NCBI GenBank assembly: GCA_013813265.1
Contig: JACCRY010000229.1
Location: 1 to 32,669, forward strand
Source of the DNA: Parachlamydiaceae bacterium
Lineage (GTDB): Bacteria; Chlamydiota; Chlamydiia; Chlamydiales; Parachlamydiaceae
Direction: 5' to 3'
DNA: 32,669 nucleotides
In this document: positions 16,414 through 24,946 of the stretch, piece after piece
How positions within the stretch are numbered: the first letter of the stretch is position 1
Layout: each line of letters starts with the position of its first letter
Made by a program: the position numbers and the translations under genes
Notes under the pieces: model-generated
What the model saw: only the letters and a program-made list of their open reading frames with translations
Told to the model about the DNA's origin: nothing
The model's database searches: none

Positions 16414-16459
16414 CACAGTATAGATTCTTTAAGGTTTATACTGTGCCCATTTCTTTTTT
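16414..16459 (+). terminator. Intrinsic terminator after the acidic protein gene
   Basis: Nine-bp arms CACAGTATA (16414-16422) and TATACTGTG (16437-16445) enclose a 14-base loop and are followed by a T-rich stretch ending in TTCTTTTTTC. It is positioned 29 bp after the stop codon. Confidence 0.6.
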
Positions 16460-16642
16460 CATCCACCTCTATATTTTTTTTGTTGCTTTACCATTGCTCT
16501 ATGTACTAGAGTAAAAAAATAAAATTGAAAGAATGCGCTTCTAAAATGTTTGGCAGCCATTATTAGCTAAACAGAAGAAAATTGTCATTTTTTGAAATTT
16601 AGCTCTTTATTTGTGACTCTAAAAGAAAAAAATGAGGAAAAG

Positions 16643-17569
16643 ATGAAACCGCAAATTATGTCCCTTTCGTTAAGAATTTTAACACTCTGTTCATTTTTTG
16701 GGGTTGTTGCAAATATAGATGCAGCGCAAAAAAATGTCTATACAGAAGAAGCTAGTGTAAGAGTAAATTCAAATACAGACTTTGAGAAAAAGTCGGATCA
16801 TGGAGATCGACTTGAACTTGGATCAGTCAAAGTATCGAATAAAGAGTTTTTAATTACATTGTTAGGAGAATTAGTGCCAGGTAAAGAAGGTGCTTTTGAA
16901 ATTGCTTCTAGAAGTGGATTTTCCGGTTTAACAGCCTATATATGGGTTGAATCCAAAGACGGAAGTAAATTAAGTGCTCCTTCTAAAGGGATTTTGGAAA
17001 ATGGAAAACTCCATTTTCATGTTTTGCCAAATTTAAACTCCACTCCATACAGAGTTGTACTTCGAGTAAGAGAGGGAACAATTGATGAAAGAGTTTCCCT
17101 CCCCTTGAGTGGGCATGGACACGAACATATGGATTCTCCTCATCATGGAGTAGTTTCGAAGCTTTTTACAAAATCTGGAGAGCATGTTGGTCACCTTGAG
17201 CTTAAACTTCATGATGATAAAGGGGATTTAGAACTTTGGGTAGCCAAGAATGAAAACATGGATATCCCTTTTGATTTTCCGCTTCATTCAAATGTAAAAG
17301 TTAAATTTATAGATTACAATAATAAAGAGGTTTTACTTAAAGCTCGGAATTATGAAAAAAATGAAGATGAAGAAGGCAATATAAACTTAAGAAATAAAAA
17401 AACGAATTATTTTATTTTCCCAACATCACATCAAGAAGATGTGAGTTGGCTTAAAGGAAAAGAATTTTCTTCTATAGTTATTGTAAGTATTGAAGCTGAA
17501 GGAAATCAGTATAATTCTGAAGAACTTATCCTTGTCCCTCATTCTCATACTAACGAACAAACTCATTGA
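16643..17569 (+). CDS. Exported His-rich protein, first gene of the metal efflux operon
   Basis: A 308-residue protein with a signal peptide (MKPQIM, hydrophobic core, probable cleavage near residue 28 after NIDA), so periplasmic. The histidine cluster GHGHEHMDSPHHG lies at about 157-169, and a second His-rich end (VPHSHTNEQTH) closes the protein. Two beta-rich halves flank the first cluster. I recognise no enzyme family. Histidine clusters plus position ahead of an outer-membrane factor, adaptor and RND pump suggest a periplasmic metal-binding or metal-delivery partner. The ATG at 16643, with GAGG at 16634-16637, is preferred to an upstream TTG at 16592, which would bury the signal peptide. 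The next gene begins 61 bp downstream. Confidence 0.75.
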   Translation: MKPQIMSLSLRILTLCSFFGVVANIDAAQKNVYTEEASVRVNSNTDFEKKSDHGDRLELGSVKVSNKEFLITLLGELVPGKEGAFEIASRSGFSGLTAYIWVESKDGSKLSAPSKGILENGKLHFHVLPNLNSTPYRVVLRVREGTIDERVSLPLSGHGHEHMDSPHHGVVSKLFTKSGEHVGHLELKLHDDKGDLELWVAKNENMDIPFDFPLHSNVKVKFIDYNNKEVLLKARNYEKNEDEEGNINLRNKKTNYFIFPTSHQEDVSWLKGKEFSSIVIVSIEAEGNQYNSEELILVPHSHTNEQTH

Positions 17570-17629
17570 TTGATCAAACTATTAAATTTGTTTGATGATT
17601 TCAACATTGTTTTGAGGAGAAAGGAAAAA

Positions 17630-19021
17630 TTGAAAAAGGGTAAGGGCGATTTAAGATCTTTTGTTAGCTTTCTAGTTTTATGTTCATTGGGAAGTTGTAT
17701 TCCATATAGGCCTCTTCCGCTTGATTCTGCGGAAGAATTCCAAAATGTCCAAGCCCGCTCTTGGTCTAAAAAGGTGGTAATTGATAGATGTAACCATTCC
17801 CAAGATTACTATTTTCCGATTGCAGAAAAAATTTGTTTGCAAAATGGTCTTGCTTTAGATGAGGCCAATTCCTTAGCTCTTTTTTATTCGCCCGAAATTC
17901 TCAAAGCAAGAAGCGAACTTAACATACGAGCTGCCATCCTGCTCGAAGCTGGAGCTCCAAATAACCCAGAAGTTTTTCTTGGACCCAGAATATCGACCCG
18001 AGATGCAGGGCTCATTTTTCCTGGAGGAATTTTATTTGAAATACTTTTCTCAAATTGGCGTATTTCTCAAAGGGCTGCGGCTATATGGGAAAGAGAAAGG
18101 GATTTATGGTTATTGCTTGATAAGGAAATTGAGATTCTCGCTTCAATTCAAAAAAAATTTTTGCAAATAGAAGCTGATCGAAAGCGTGAAAAGATTGCAC
18201 GTAAGCAAGTTTTTAGATCTAAAGAAATTATGCTGTGGGTTAACTCTCACTATTCAAGTGGAGAAATGGATTTGCTCTCATTTCAAATTTCCTTGAGAGG
18301 ACTAGAAGATGCAAAAGTAGAATTGATGAACTCTATCCTCTTAAGAAAAAAAAGTGAAAGGGATCTTTTAAAAATTGTAGGTCTTTTGCCTGATTCTAAG
18401 ATTAAAATCCTCTTCGGTCATCTACCTTTATTAGACTTAAATGTAGAGGGATTGGAAATAAGTCAGATTTTAATGCATCCCGCTCTTAAAGCCATAGAAG
18501 TGGAATATCTTGCTGCTGAACAGAATCTTCGTGTAGAAATTGCTAAACAGTTGCCTGCTCTCAAATTAGGGCCTGATTTTGAATATGATCGAGGAGATTT
18601 TAGCCTTGGAATCGGTCTTGAATTTGATCTTCCTATATTTACACAAAACAAAACACCTATCGCAGTTGCTGAAGAAAAAAGAAGGCGCATACGCATTAAT
18701 TATGACGAAAAATTGCTTGACTTTAGTGAAAAGCTAGCCAATCTTAAGGATGAATTCCAACTTTTAAATGAGAGAGAAAAAGAGCTAAGACCCACTTTAG
18801 CGGATTCAAAATTTCTAGATGGAATATTTTTTGACTCTTTTCAATCAAATAAGGAAGGTGTCCTCCAAGCTCTTGCAGCTTCTAATTCAATAGGCAATAC
18901 ACTTTTGGAAGAGGTTGACCTTGAAAGAAGAATTGGCCAAGCAAAAATAGATCTTTTATTAATTTCGGCATCTCTACTTCCTTCAGAATGTGTTACTTAT
19001 GTAAAGGAGCAAGGACAATGA
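17630..19021 (+). CDS. Outer-membrane factor lipoprotein of an RND efflux system (TolC/CusC family)
   Basis: Forms the outer-membrane exit duct of the tripartite pump. The 463-residue protein starts MKKGKGDLRSF and has a lipobox LGSC with the lipidated cysteine at C23. Two long helical/coiled-coil repeats carry TolC-like features, including LEDAKVELMNS, HPALKAIEVEYLAAEQNLRVE and IGLEFDLPIF. The start codon is TTG at 17630: GAGGAGAAAGGA lies directly before it, and the lipoprotein signal then sits at the N-terminus. The longer frame from TTG 17570 would place 20 extra charged residues ahead of the signal. The stop overlaps the adaptor start (ATGA). Confidence 0.87.
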   Translation: MKKGKGDLRSFVSFLVLCSLGSCIPYRPLPLDSAEEFQNVQARSWSKKVVIDRCNHSQDYYFPIAEKICLQNGLALDEANSLALFYSPEILKARSELNIRAAILLEAGAPNNPEVFLGPRISTRDAGLIFPGGILFEILFSNWRISQRAAAIWERERDLWLLLDKEIEILASIQKKFLQIEADRKREKIARKQVFRSKEIMLWVNSHYSSGEMDLLSFQISLRGLEDAKVELMNSILLRKKSERDLLKIVGLLPDSKIKILFGHLPLLDLNVEGLEISQILMHPALKAIEVEYLAAEQNLRVEIAKQLPALKLGPDFEYDRGDFSLGIGLEFDLPIFTQNKTPIAVAEEKRRRIRINYDEKLLDFSEKLANLKDEFQLLNEREKELRPTLADSKFLDGIFFDSFQSNKEGVLQALAASNSIGNTLLEEVDLERRIGQAKIDLLLISASLLPSECVTYVKEQGQ

Positions 19022-20193
19022 TATCTAAAATGCTTTCTAGATTTTTTATTCTTGCGACTTTATTGGTCTTCAATAGTTGTTCAAATAATAGCAAAGAAGA
19101 ACCAAAAAAAGTAGAACAGGAAACTGTTATAACAAATCGAATTAAAGTTTCACCTGATGTTATTTCAAATTTTGGTATCACCTTTGAAAAGGTCTCTTCA
19201 AGCAAATTAGGAACTTGGTTGACTGTCCCAGGTAAACTTCAAATACCGAGAGAAAGCCGATTTGTAGTAGGAATTCCCACTAGAGGAAGAGTGTTTTGGA
19301 AAAAAAGTCGTTTAGATTGGCTTAATAAGGATGACGTTGTCGCGGCGATTGAATCCCCCGCACTTAGTCAAACTCAGCAAGAACTTGGTGCTGCTTTACA
19401 AAATTTACACCTTGCAAAAACGATGAAAGATAAAGGTAATGGATCTTCACTTCGCTTCACACAAGCAGAAAGAAAATATCGTGAACGGCTAGGTGTAATG
19501 GGGCTTCTTACTGGATATACTTCTGAAACTCTTGAAAATGAAAAGAGCGGAGTTCCTTTCTGGTCTACGATTAAAAAATTAGAAATTAGGGCTCCTGGGA
19601 ATGGAATTCTTTACGAAGTGAATGCAGCCAATGGAGAAATTTTGGAAGAAGGTGCTAAGTTAGGAGTTATTCTAGATACTTCTCACATTATATTTCGGGG
19701 ACTTATATCTTCAGATATTTATGCAAAAATTCCTAATGAAGCTTTAATTAAAATTTCCATTGATGATGATGAAGTGAAAACAAAATTAAAGGGTCCAATT
19801 CCAATTGGAGATGAAGGAACCTCCAAGGTATGGCTAGAAGCGAATGTCCCAAACAGTACAAAGAATCTTATCGATGGACTCCCTGTAATTTCATATGTTC
19901 AAATTAAGGAAAGTGAATTTGAAGAAGCTGTCGTCCCCGAACGCTGTGTAGTTTTTGATCAATTAGAGGCTATCGTTTTTAAGCGTGATCCAATAGATCC
20001 AGATTTTGTAATTCGTACTTCAGTTGAAATAGGAAATCGATCAGGAGGCTACTTAGAAATTATTGCGGGTCTAATGAATGGGGATGAAATCGTATGTGAA
20101 GGCATTCATCAACTAAAGCAAATGGGATCTGTAAAACCTTCGCAAAAAGGACATTTTCACGCCGATGGAACATGGCATGAAGGAGACAATTAA
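19018..20193 (+). CDS. RND efflux periplasmic adaptor (CusB/CzcB-like membrane fusion lipoprotein)
   Basis: Connects the inner-membrane pump to the outer-membrane duct. The 391-residue protein begins with a lipoprotein-like signal ending FNSC (C21). The order of elements is that of heavy-metal adaptors: an N-terminal membrane-proximal strand (GTWLTVPGKLQIPRE), a short helical hairpin (about 108-145), a lipoyl-like half (EIRAPGNGILYEVNAANGEI), a beta-barrel and a C-terminal domain. The extreme C-terminus HFHADGTWHEGDN is His-rich, as in many CzcB-type proteins. The ATG at 19018 overlaps the previous stop and has AAGGAG upstream. The metal cannot be deduced; no CusB-type N-terminal Met cluster is visible. 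Confidence 0.87.
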   Translation: MISKMLSRFFILATLLVFNSCSNNSKEEPKKVEQETVITNRIKVSPDVISNFGITFEKVSSSKLGTWLTVPGKLQIPRESRFVVGIPTRGRVFWKKSRLDWLNKDDVVAAIESPALSQTQQELGAALQNLHLAKTMKDKGNGSSLRFTQAERKYRERLGVMGLLTGYTSETLENEKSGVPFWSTIKKLEIRAPGNGILYEVNAANGEILEEGAKLGVILDTSHIIFRGLISSDIYAKIPNEALIKISIDDDEVKTKLKGPIPIGDEGTSKVWLEANVPNSTKNLIDGLPVISYVQIKESEFEEAVVPERCVVFDQLEAIVFKRDPIDPDFVIRTSVEIGNRSGGYLEIIAGLMNGDEIVCEGIHQLKQMGSVKPSQKGHFHADGTWHEGDN

Positions 20194-20195
20194 GC

Positions 20196-23100
20196 GTGTT
20201 CAATAAATTGATTTTTTGGTCTTTACAACATCGAGTAGCAGTTGGGCTTCTTACTCTTCTTTTGGTTATAGCGAGTGTGATACAACTTAATCGAATGCCT
20301 GTTGAAGTCTTCCCCGAATTAAATGCTCCGACTGTAACTATAATGGCCGAAGCTCCTGGGTACGCTTCAGAGGAAGTTGAGCAAGCTGTCACTTTTCAAA
20401 TTGAAACTGCATTAAATGGAATTCCAGGTCTTCGCCGTCTTCGCTCAAGCTCAACTATTGGATTATCTATTGTTTGGGTTGAATTTGATTTTGGGGCAGA
20501 TATTTACCGTATCAGACAGCTTATTGCCGAACGATTGAGTCAAATAAAAGAGTCTCTTCCAAAAAATATTCATTCCCCTGAAATGGCTCCTGTTGCAAGT
20601 ATCGCAGGAGAAATAATGCTTCTTGGGCTCCTCAGTCCTGATGAAAGTGTCACTCCTTTGGAGCTTCGTAGGGTTGCTGAATTTGATTTAAGACCACGTC
20701 TTTTATCTGTAACGGGTGTCGCTCAAGTCACCGCGTTAGGAGGAGAATTACCCGAATATCAAATTTTAGTGGACCCTAATAAACTTATTCAGTTTAACCT
20801 AACATATAATGATGTTATTAAGGCAGCAAGTGAAGCTCATTCAATAGTAGGAGGAGGCTACCTTTCTAATTTTCGCGGACAAGAGCTTTCTGTTAGACCA
20901 CTCACCCAGGCTCACAATGCTGAAGATCTTGAGCTAACTGTGATAGGAAATTTAAAAGAGACACCTATCCTTTTACGCGATATTGCTAATGTTCTGGTTG
21001 GAGGGGCTCCCCGACGAGGCACTGGTTCAGCAAATGGGAAGCCTGCCGTAATCTTAACCATACAAAGAAACCCAAATATAAATACCTTAGAACTTACAGA
21101 AAGGATAGATGTCGTTTTAACCAATTTTGAAAAATCTCTTCCCTTTGGAATTACTCTCAAAAAGGACATCTTTCGACAATCAGATTTTATATCTTTAGCT
21201 GTGACAAACGTATTACATTCTCTCAGAGATGGGATCATATTTGTAGTGCTCATCTTGCTACTTTTTTTGATGAACCTACGCACAATGATTATTACCCTAA
21301 CGGCTTTACCTTTATCTCTAGGGGCTGGACTTTTACTTCTTAATCTGTTTGGGGAAACACTAAATATCATGACTTTAGGTGGGTTCGCCGTTGCAATAGG
21401 GAGTCTGGTAGATGATGCGATTGTAGATGTTGAAAATGTTTTTCGTCGACTAAGACAAAATCAAATGTTGCCCGACAGTCAGAAAAAAAATACGCTTAAC
21501 GTAGTTTACGAGGCAAGTGTTGAAGTCCGTTCAGCAATAATTCTAGCTACTGTGATTATCGTCTTAGTTTTTGCACCTCTTTTCTTTCTTTCAGGAATTG
21601 AAGGGCGTTTTTTTAGACCTCTTGGCAGTGCGTATATGTTAAGTATAATTGTGTCACTGATTGTAGCCATGACTGTAACTCCAGTTCTTTGTTACACTCT
21701 TTTAGGTGGATCACAATCCTCTATAAACAATAAAGATTCGAGATTTATTTATTGGCTAAAAGATTTTTACCAAAAAGGTTTGAAGTGGGCACTTAACAAA
21801 AGAAAAATCGTTCTTTCGGGTTCTGCAGGTCTCCTAGTCGCTTCTTTAATTCTTGGATCAACTTATGGTTCGTCTTTTCTTCCAGAATTTAATGAGGGAA
21901 GTATAACACTTTTTATCAATACTCCAATGGGAACGTCTCTTGAGGAGTCTGATCGAATTGCAAGGCAAATTGAAATTCAAACTTCTAGATTAGAAGGCAT
22001 TTCGTCAGTGACAAGAAGAACAGGCCGAGCTGAACAAGATGAACATGTGGAACCCGTTAGTTCAAGTGAAATAGAGATCAGGCTTTCCCCTGACGCAGAT
22101 ATTAGCAAAGTGAGAAGTTCAATTATTGAAGTGCTCGCGAAGACACCAAGCGTCTCTGCTCAGATCGGGGGCCCAATAGCTCATAGGCTTTCACATATTC
22201 TTTCCGGGACTCCCGCTGCAATCGCTATAAAAGTCTTTGGAGATAACTTACAGACACTTCGAGAAATTGCTCAAAGAATTGAGAAAGAGCTTAAACCTCT
22301 TCCTGGAATTCGGGATCTTGTTGCTAACCGAGAAGCCATGATTAATACATTACCGTTAACATTCGACAGAAATAAGTTAGCCCTTTACGGATTTACACCT
22401 GGTGAAGCCGCTAAACAAATTGAAACAGCTTTGTTAGGAGTTGTAGTAGGGGTAGTAAATCAAAATGGATCACGATTGAATATTGTTGTGAGACTTAAAG
22501 GAGCTTCAAGACAAACTATAGAAGATATACGTCGACTAGAGCTTCAATCCCCTGGGGGAAAAAGGGTATCTGTAGCAGAACTAGGAACAGTTTTTGAAGA
22601 AAATTCGTCTATGCTAATTACTCGCGAAAATGTCAAAAGAAAAGCTGTTATATCAAGCAATGTTGATGAAGGTCACAATCTTGGAGATCTTGTCGGAACA
22701 GTAAGAAAAAAAGTTGATCCTATTATTAATGAATATCCAGGTGTCTATGTAGAATATGGTGGCCAGTTTGAAGCTCAAGAACAAGCGAGTAGCCGCATCC
22801 TTTGGGCTTCAATAGGTGTGCTTTTGTTAATCATTTGTGTACTCTACAATGCTTTTGGTAATTTTCGTTCAGCATTTCTCATTTTGCTTAACCTTCCTCT
22901 TGCCCTTGTAGGAGGAATTTTTGCGCTGTTTATTTCCGATTCGCCTAGCATTCTTTCCAATTCTTTAGCTCTCTTTGGCATGGGGAACTATATAGCGCCT
23001 GTTATTTCTATTTCTGCGCTCGTGGGTTTCATTGGTTTAGCCGGAATAGCATGCAGAAACGGTCTTTTATTAGTTGCTCATTACCACAATTTAATGAAGG

Positions 23101-23381
23101 AAGGAGTTTCTAAAGAGGAAGGTCTTATCCGTGGTTCAGAAGAAAGACTTGTTCCTATACTTATGACTGCACTAAGCTCTGGATTAGCCCTTGTCCCTCT
23201 TGTGCTTGCGAAAGGAGAAATTGGGAGTGAACTCCAGTATCCTGTTGCAGTAGTCATTTTGGGTGGCCTTATTACAAGTACTTTTTTAAATCTTTTTGTA
23301 ATCCCAACTGCTTTCTCTCTTTTTGGAAAATGGGATTCAACCGTTCCTCCTCAAACCCAAGCAAAAAAGGAAATCGCTTAA
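20196..23381 (+). CDS. Heavy-metal-efflux-type RND pump (CusA/CzcA family)
   Basis: Proton-driven inner-membrane efflux pump of 1061 residues, the family's normal length. It has the RND plan: TM1 at about 12-30, a large periplasmic loop, a helix bundle at about 345-510, TM7 near 540, a second loop and a C-terminal bundle from about 870. The proton-relay helix reads AIGSLVDDAIVDVENVFRRL (400-419), with D406/D407 and E413. This is closer to the CusA arrangement AIG-VD than to the DFG-VDGA form of CzcA. The periplasmic segment GRAEQDEHVEPVSSSEIEI follows the GRAE signature but lacks the methionines that bind copper in CusA, so the substrate is open. The start is GTG with AAGGAGA at 20180-20186. 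Last gene of the operon. Confidence 0.9.
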   Translation: MFNKLIFWSLQHRVAVGLLTLLLVIASVIQLNRMPVEVFPELNAPTVTIMAEAPGYASEEVEQAVTFQIETALNGIPGLRRLRSSSTIGLSIVWVEFDFGADIYRIRQLIAERLSQIKESLPKNIHSPEMAPVASIAGEIMLLGLLSPDESVTPLELRRVAEFDLRPRLLSVTGVAQVTALGGELPEYQILVDPNKLIQFNLTYNDVIKAASEAHSIVGGGYLSNFRGQELSVRPLTQAHNAEDLELTVIGNLKETPILLRDIANVLVGGAPRRGTGSANGKPAVILTIQRNPNINTLELTERIDVVLTNFEKSLPFGITLKKDIFRQSDFISLAVTNVLHSLRDGIIFVVLILLLFLMNLRTMIITLTALPLSLGAGLLLLNLFGETLNIMTLGGFAVAIGSLVDDAIVDVENVFRRLRQNQMLPDSQKKNTLNVVYEASVEVRSAIILATVIIVLVFAPLFFLSGIEGRFFRPLGSAYMLSIIVSLIVAMTVTPVLCYTLLGGSQSSINNKDSRFIYWLKDFYQKGLKWALNKRKIVLSGSAGLLVASLILGSTYGSSFLPEFNEGSITLFINTPMGTSLEESDRIARQIEIQTSRLEGISSVTRRTGRAEQDEHVEPVSSSEIEIRLSPDADISKVRSSIIEVLAKTPSVSAQIGGPIAHRLSHILSGTPAAIAIKVFGDNLQTLREIAQRIEKELKPLPGIRDLVANREAMINTLPLTFDRNKLALYGFTPGEAAKQIETALLGVVVGVVNQNGSRLNIVVRLKGASRQTIEDIRRLELQSPGGKRVSVAELGTVFEENSSMLITRENVKRKAVISSNVDEGHNLGDLVGTVRKKVDPIINEYPGVYVEYGGQFEAQEQASSRILWASIGVLLLIICVLYNAFGNFRSAFLILLNLPLALVGGIFALFISDSPSILSNSLALFGMGNYIAPVISISALVGFIGLAGIACRNGLLLVAHYHNLMKEGVSKEEGLIRGSEERLVPILMTALSSGLALVPLVLAKGEIGSELQYPVAVVILGGLITSTFLNLFVIPTAFSLFGKWDSTVPPQTQAKKEIA

Positions 23382-23409
23382 AGGGCAATAAATTATTTGA
23401 GATGGAGAA

Positions 23410-23435
23410 ATGATCTTTAAGCTTGGTCGTTTTTT
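23410..23435 (+). terminator. Weak candidate terminator after the RND operon
   Basis: ATGATC (23410-23415) pairs with GGTCGT (23425-23430) using two G-U pairs, and a run of six T follows. The stem is short, but it lies 29 bp after the RND pump stop. Confidence 0.3.
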
Positions 23436-23537
23436 GAACTGTATCATATTTTTCTACGATTGAGATTGGCGTCCCTTGCCTCAGAAATGTTAACAAGCTA
23501 AGCATCACTTGGTATATATAAATTTGATTGATTTTAT

Positions 23538-23567
23538 TTGTGAAGTCTGTCATTATGTACCTATTAT
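23538..23567 (+). promoter_or_regulatory. Candidate promoter of the Inc-like gene
   Basis: TTGTGA (23538-23543), an 18-bp spacer and TATTAT (23562-23567, five of six matches), about 34 bp before the gene start. Confidence 0.33.
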
Positions 23568-23600
23568 CATCACCGCATAAGCAACAAAAAAAGGGATTTC

Positions 23601-24005
23601 ATGCTAAATACAATTAAAGAATTTTTGTTAAGTGATAGCCTTTCCTTACAAATAAGCTTACACAGTCTGCCGGTCGTAAATATTGTTGTCAGATTCTTTC
23701 AAAATAAATGTTCTTTAGATAATTTGGGAGCTCATTCTTCCCCCACTCAACTTCAGGACTACTCCCTCAGAAAAACAAGATTTGATACTTCAATAAAATC
23801 GGCTATTTTAATTCAACTGGTAATAAGCGTATCAACATTTGCTTTAGGTATTCTTATGCCTGGCAGCTTCGCGTTAGCATGCATTTGTTTAGCTTTTGGA
23901 ATGGGAGCTGTGACATCTTATTTACTAGACAAATTGATGGAGAATTTTGGAAGCACAGTCGATATTGTTGTAAATGATCAACTCGTACACTTAGGTGGAT
24001 TTTAA
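23601..24005 (+). CDS. Small membrane protein with a two-lobed hydrophobic domain (Inc-like candidate)
   Basis: A 134-residue protein with no signal peptide. Two hydrophobic helices at about 67-86 and 89-109 are joined by a very short turn (MPG) and flanked by hydrophilic ends. A closely spaced bilobed domain of this kind is the structural hallmark of chlamydial inclusion membrane (Inc) proteins, which are type III secretion substrates inserted into the vacuole membrane. The hallmark is not exclusive, and an ordinary two-helix inner-membrane protein is equally compatible. The start is ATG with AAAAAGGGA just upstream (23586-23594). No sequence family is recognised. The next gene follows after 50 bp on the same strand. 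Confidence 0.65.
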   Translation: MLNTIKEFLLSDSLSLQISLHSLPVVNIVVRFFQNKCSLDNLGAHSSPTQLQDYSLRKTRFDTSIKSAILIQLVISVSTFALGILMPGSFALACICLAFGMGAVTSYLLDKLMENFGSTVDIVVNDQLVHLGGF

Positions 24006-24055
24006 TTTTTTTGCTTCCTAAGTACTTTATTTTCACCACAACTATCGACTAAGCT

Positions 24056-24946
24056 ATGTCTCACACATTTGAATTAGACGTCATTAATTTTATTCATCAG
24101 TTCAGACATCCATTACTGGATCAATTTTTTAAATTGTTGGACTTCTTTGATAGGCAAGAATTCTTCTTCATTTTAATACCCATAATTTGGCTCGGTCAAG
24201 GTTGGAAAACAGGATTAAAATTATTCTATATTCTACTTCTTAGCATCATCACAAACCATTCATTGAAAGAGTTTTTTTTGTTGCCTCGACCTTTCCATTT
24301 AGATTTAAATTTAGGGCTCATCCACGTCAGTGGATTCGGGTTTCCAAGTGGAGCTGCGCAAACTGTGATTCTTTTATCGGGAATTTTGATAAACGACTCG
24401 AAAAGCTATTGGAAGTGGGCTGTCGTTTTTCTTTACATAGGGCTCGTATCTTTTTCTCGCATATATTTAGGAATTCATTTTCCAAGCGATATACTGGGAG
24501 GATGGTTAGTTGGATTCGGCCTGTTTGCGGTTTACAAATACGTTTTTCCACCTATCGAAAATTTCCTACAAAAATTCACACCTCTCTCCCTTTTTTTGCT
24601 AAGTCAGGCGATACCAGTCTTTTTCCTTATTTGCCAATATTCGATACCTGCTATGCGAATTTGTAGTGTTGCAATGGGCATAGGCATTGGTCTTTTTATT
24701 GTTCAATCTTATCACATATTTCTACCCCCTCCTAAAGGTACTAGAGAGTATATTTTAAGAGGAATAATAGGTGTTGTGGGCACTTTCGCATGTTATACAA
24801 TGACCCTATTGCTCCCAACTTCAAATGCAATCATTTATTTATTTCCCAAATTCTTACCGATTGGGCTTTGGTTAGGGTTTGGAAGTATTCTGATTTGTAC
24901 AAAACTTTTTAATAAACTTCACACATCTTTTGAGGCCATTCAATGA
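24056..24946 (+). CDS. PAP2-superfamily membrane protein with altered PSGH motif
   Basis: Integral membrane protein of 296 residues related to lipid-phosphate and undecaprenyl-pyrophosphate phosphatases. Motif C1 is K71-x6-R78-P79 (KEFFLLPRP). Motif C3 is S134-R135-x5-H141-x3-D145 (SRIYLGIHFPSD), with the nucleophilic His and its Asp partner present. Motif C2, normally PSGH, reads PSGA (97-100), so the His that protonates the leaving group is missing. Activity may be lost, altered, or rescued by another residue. Roughly four extra helices follow the catalytic core (about 180-290). The start is ATG without an obvious binding site. The stop overlaps the HIT gene (ATGA), indicating translational coupling. 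Confidence 0.82.
   Translation: MSHTFELDVINFIHQFRHPLLDQFFKLLDFFDRQEFFFILIPIIWLGQGWKTGLKLFYILLLSIITNHSLKEFFLLPRPFHLDLNLGLIHVSGFGFPSGAAQTVILLSGILINDSKSYWKWAVVFLYIGLVSFSRIYLGIHFPSDILGGWLVGFGLFAVYKYVFPPIENFLQKFTPLSLFLLSQAIPVFFLICQYSIPAMRICSVAMGIGIGLFIVQSYHIFLPPPKGTREYILRGIIGVVGTFACYTMTLLLPTSNAIIYLFPKFLPIGLWLGFGSILICTKLFNKLHTSFEAIQ

Noticed and set aside
20912-21370. Minus-strand 152-codon frame inside the RND pump gene
   Set aside because: Antisense shadow of a conserved coding region.
23272-23553. Minus-strand 93-codon frame after the RND pump
   Set aside because: Overlaps the pump 3' end and the candidate promoter region; no recognisable protein features.
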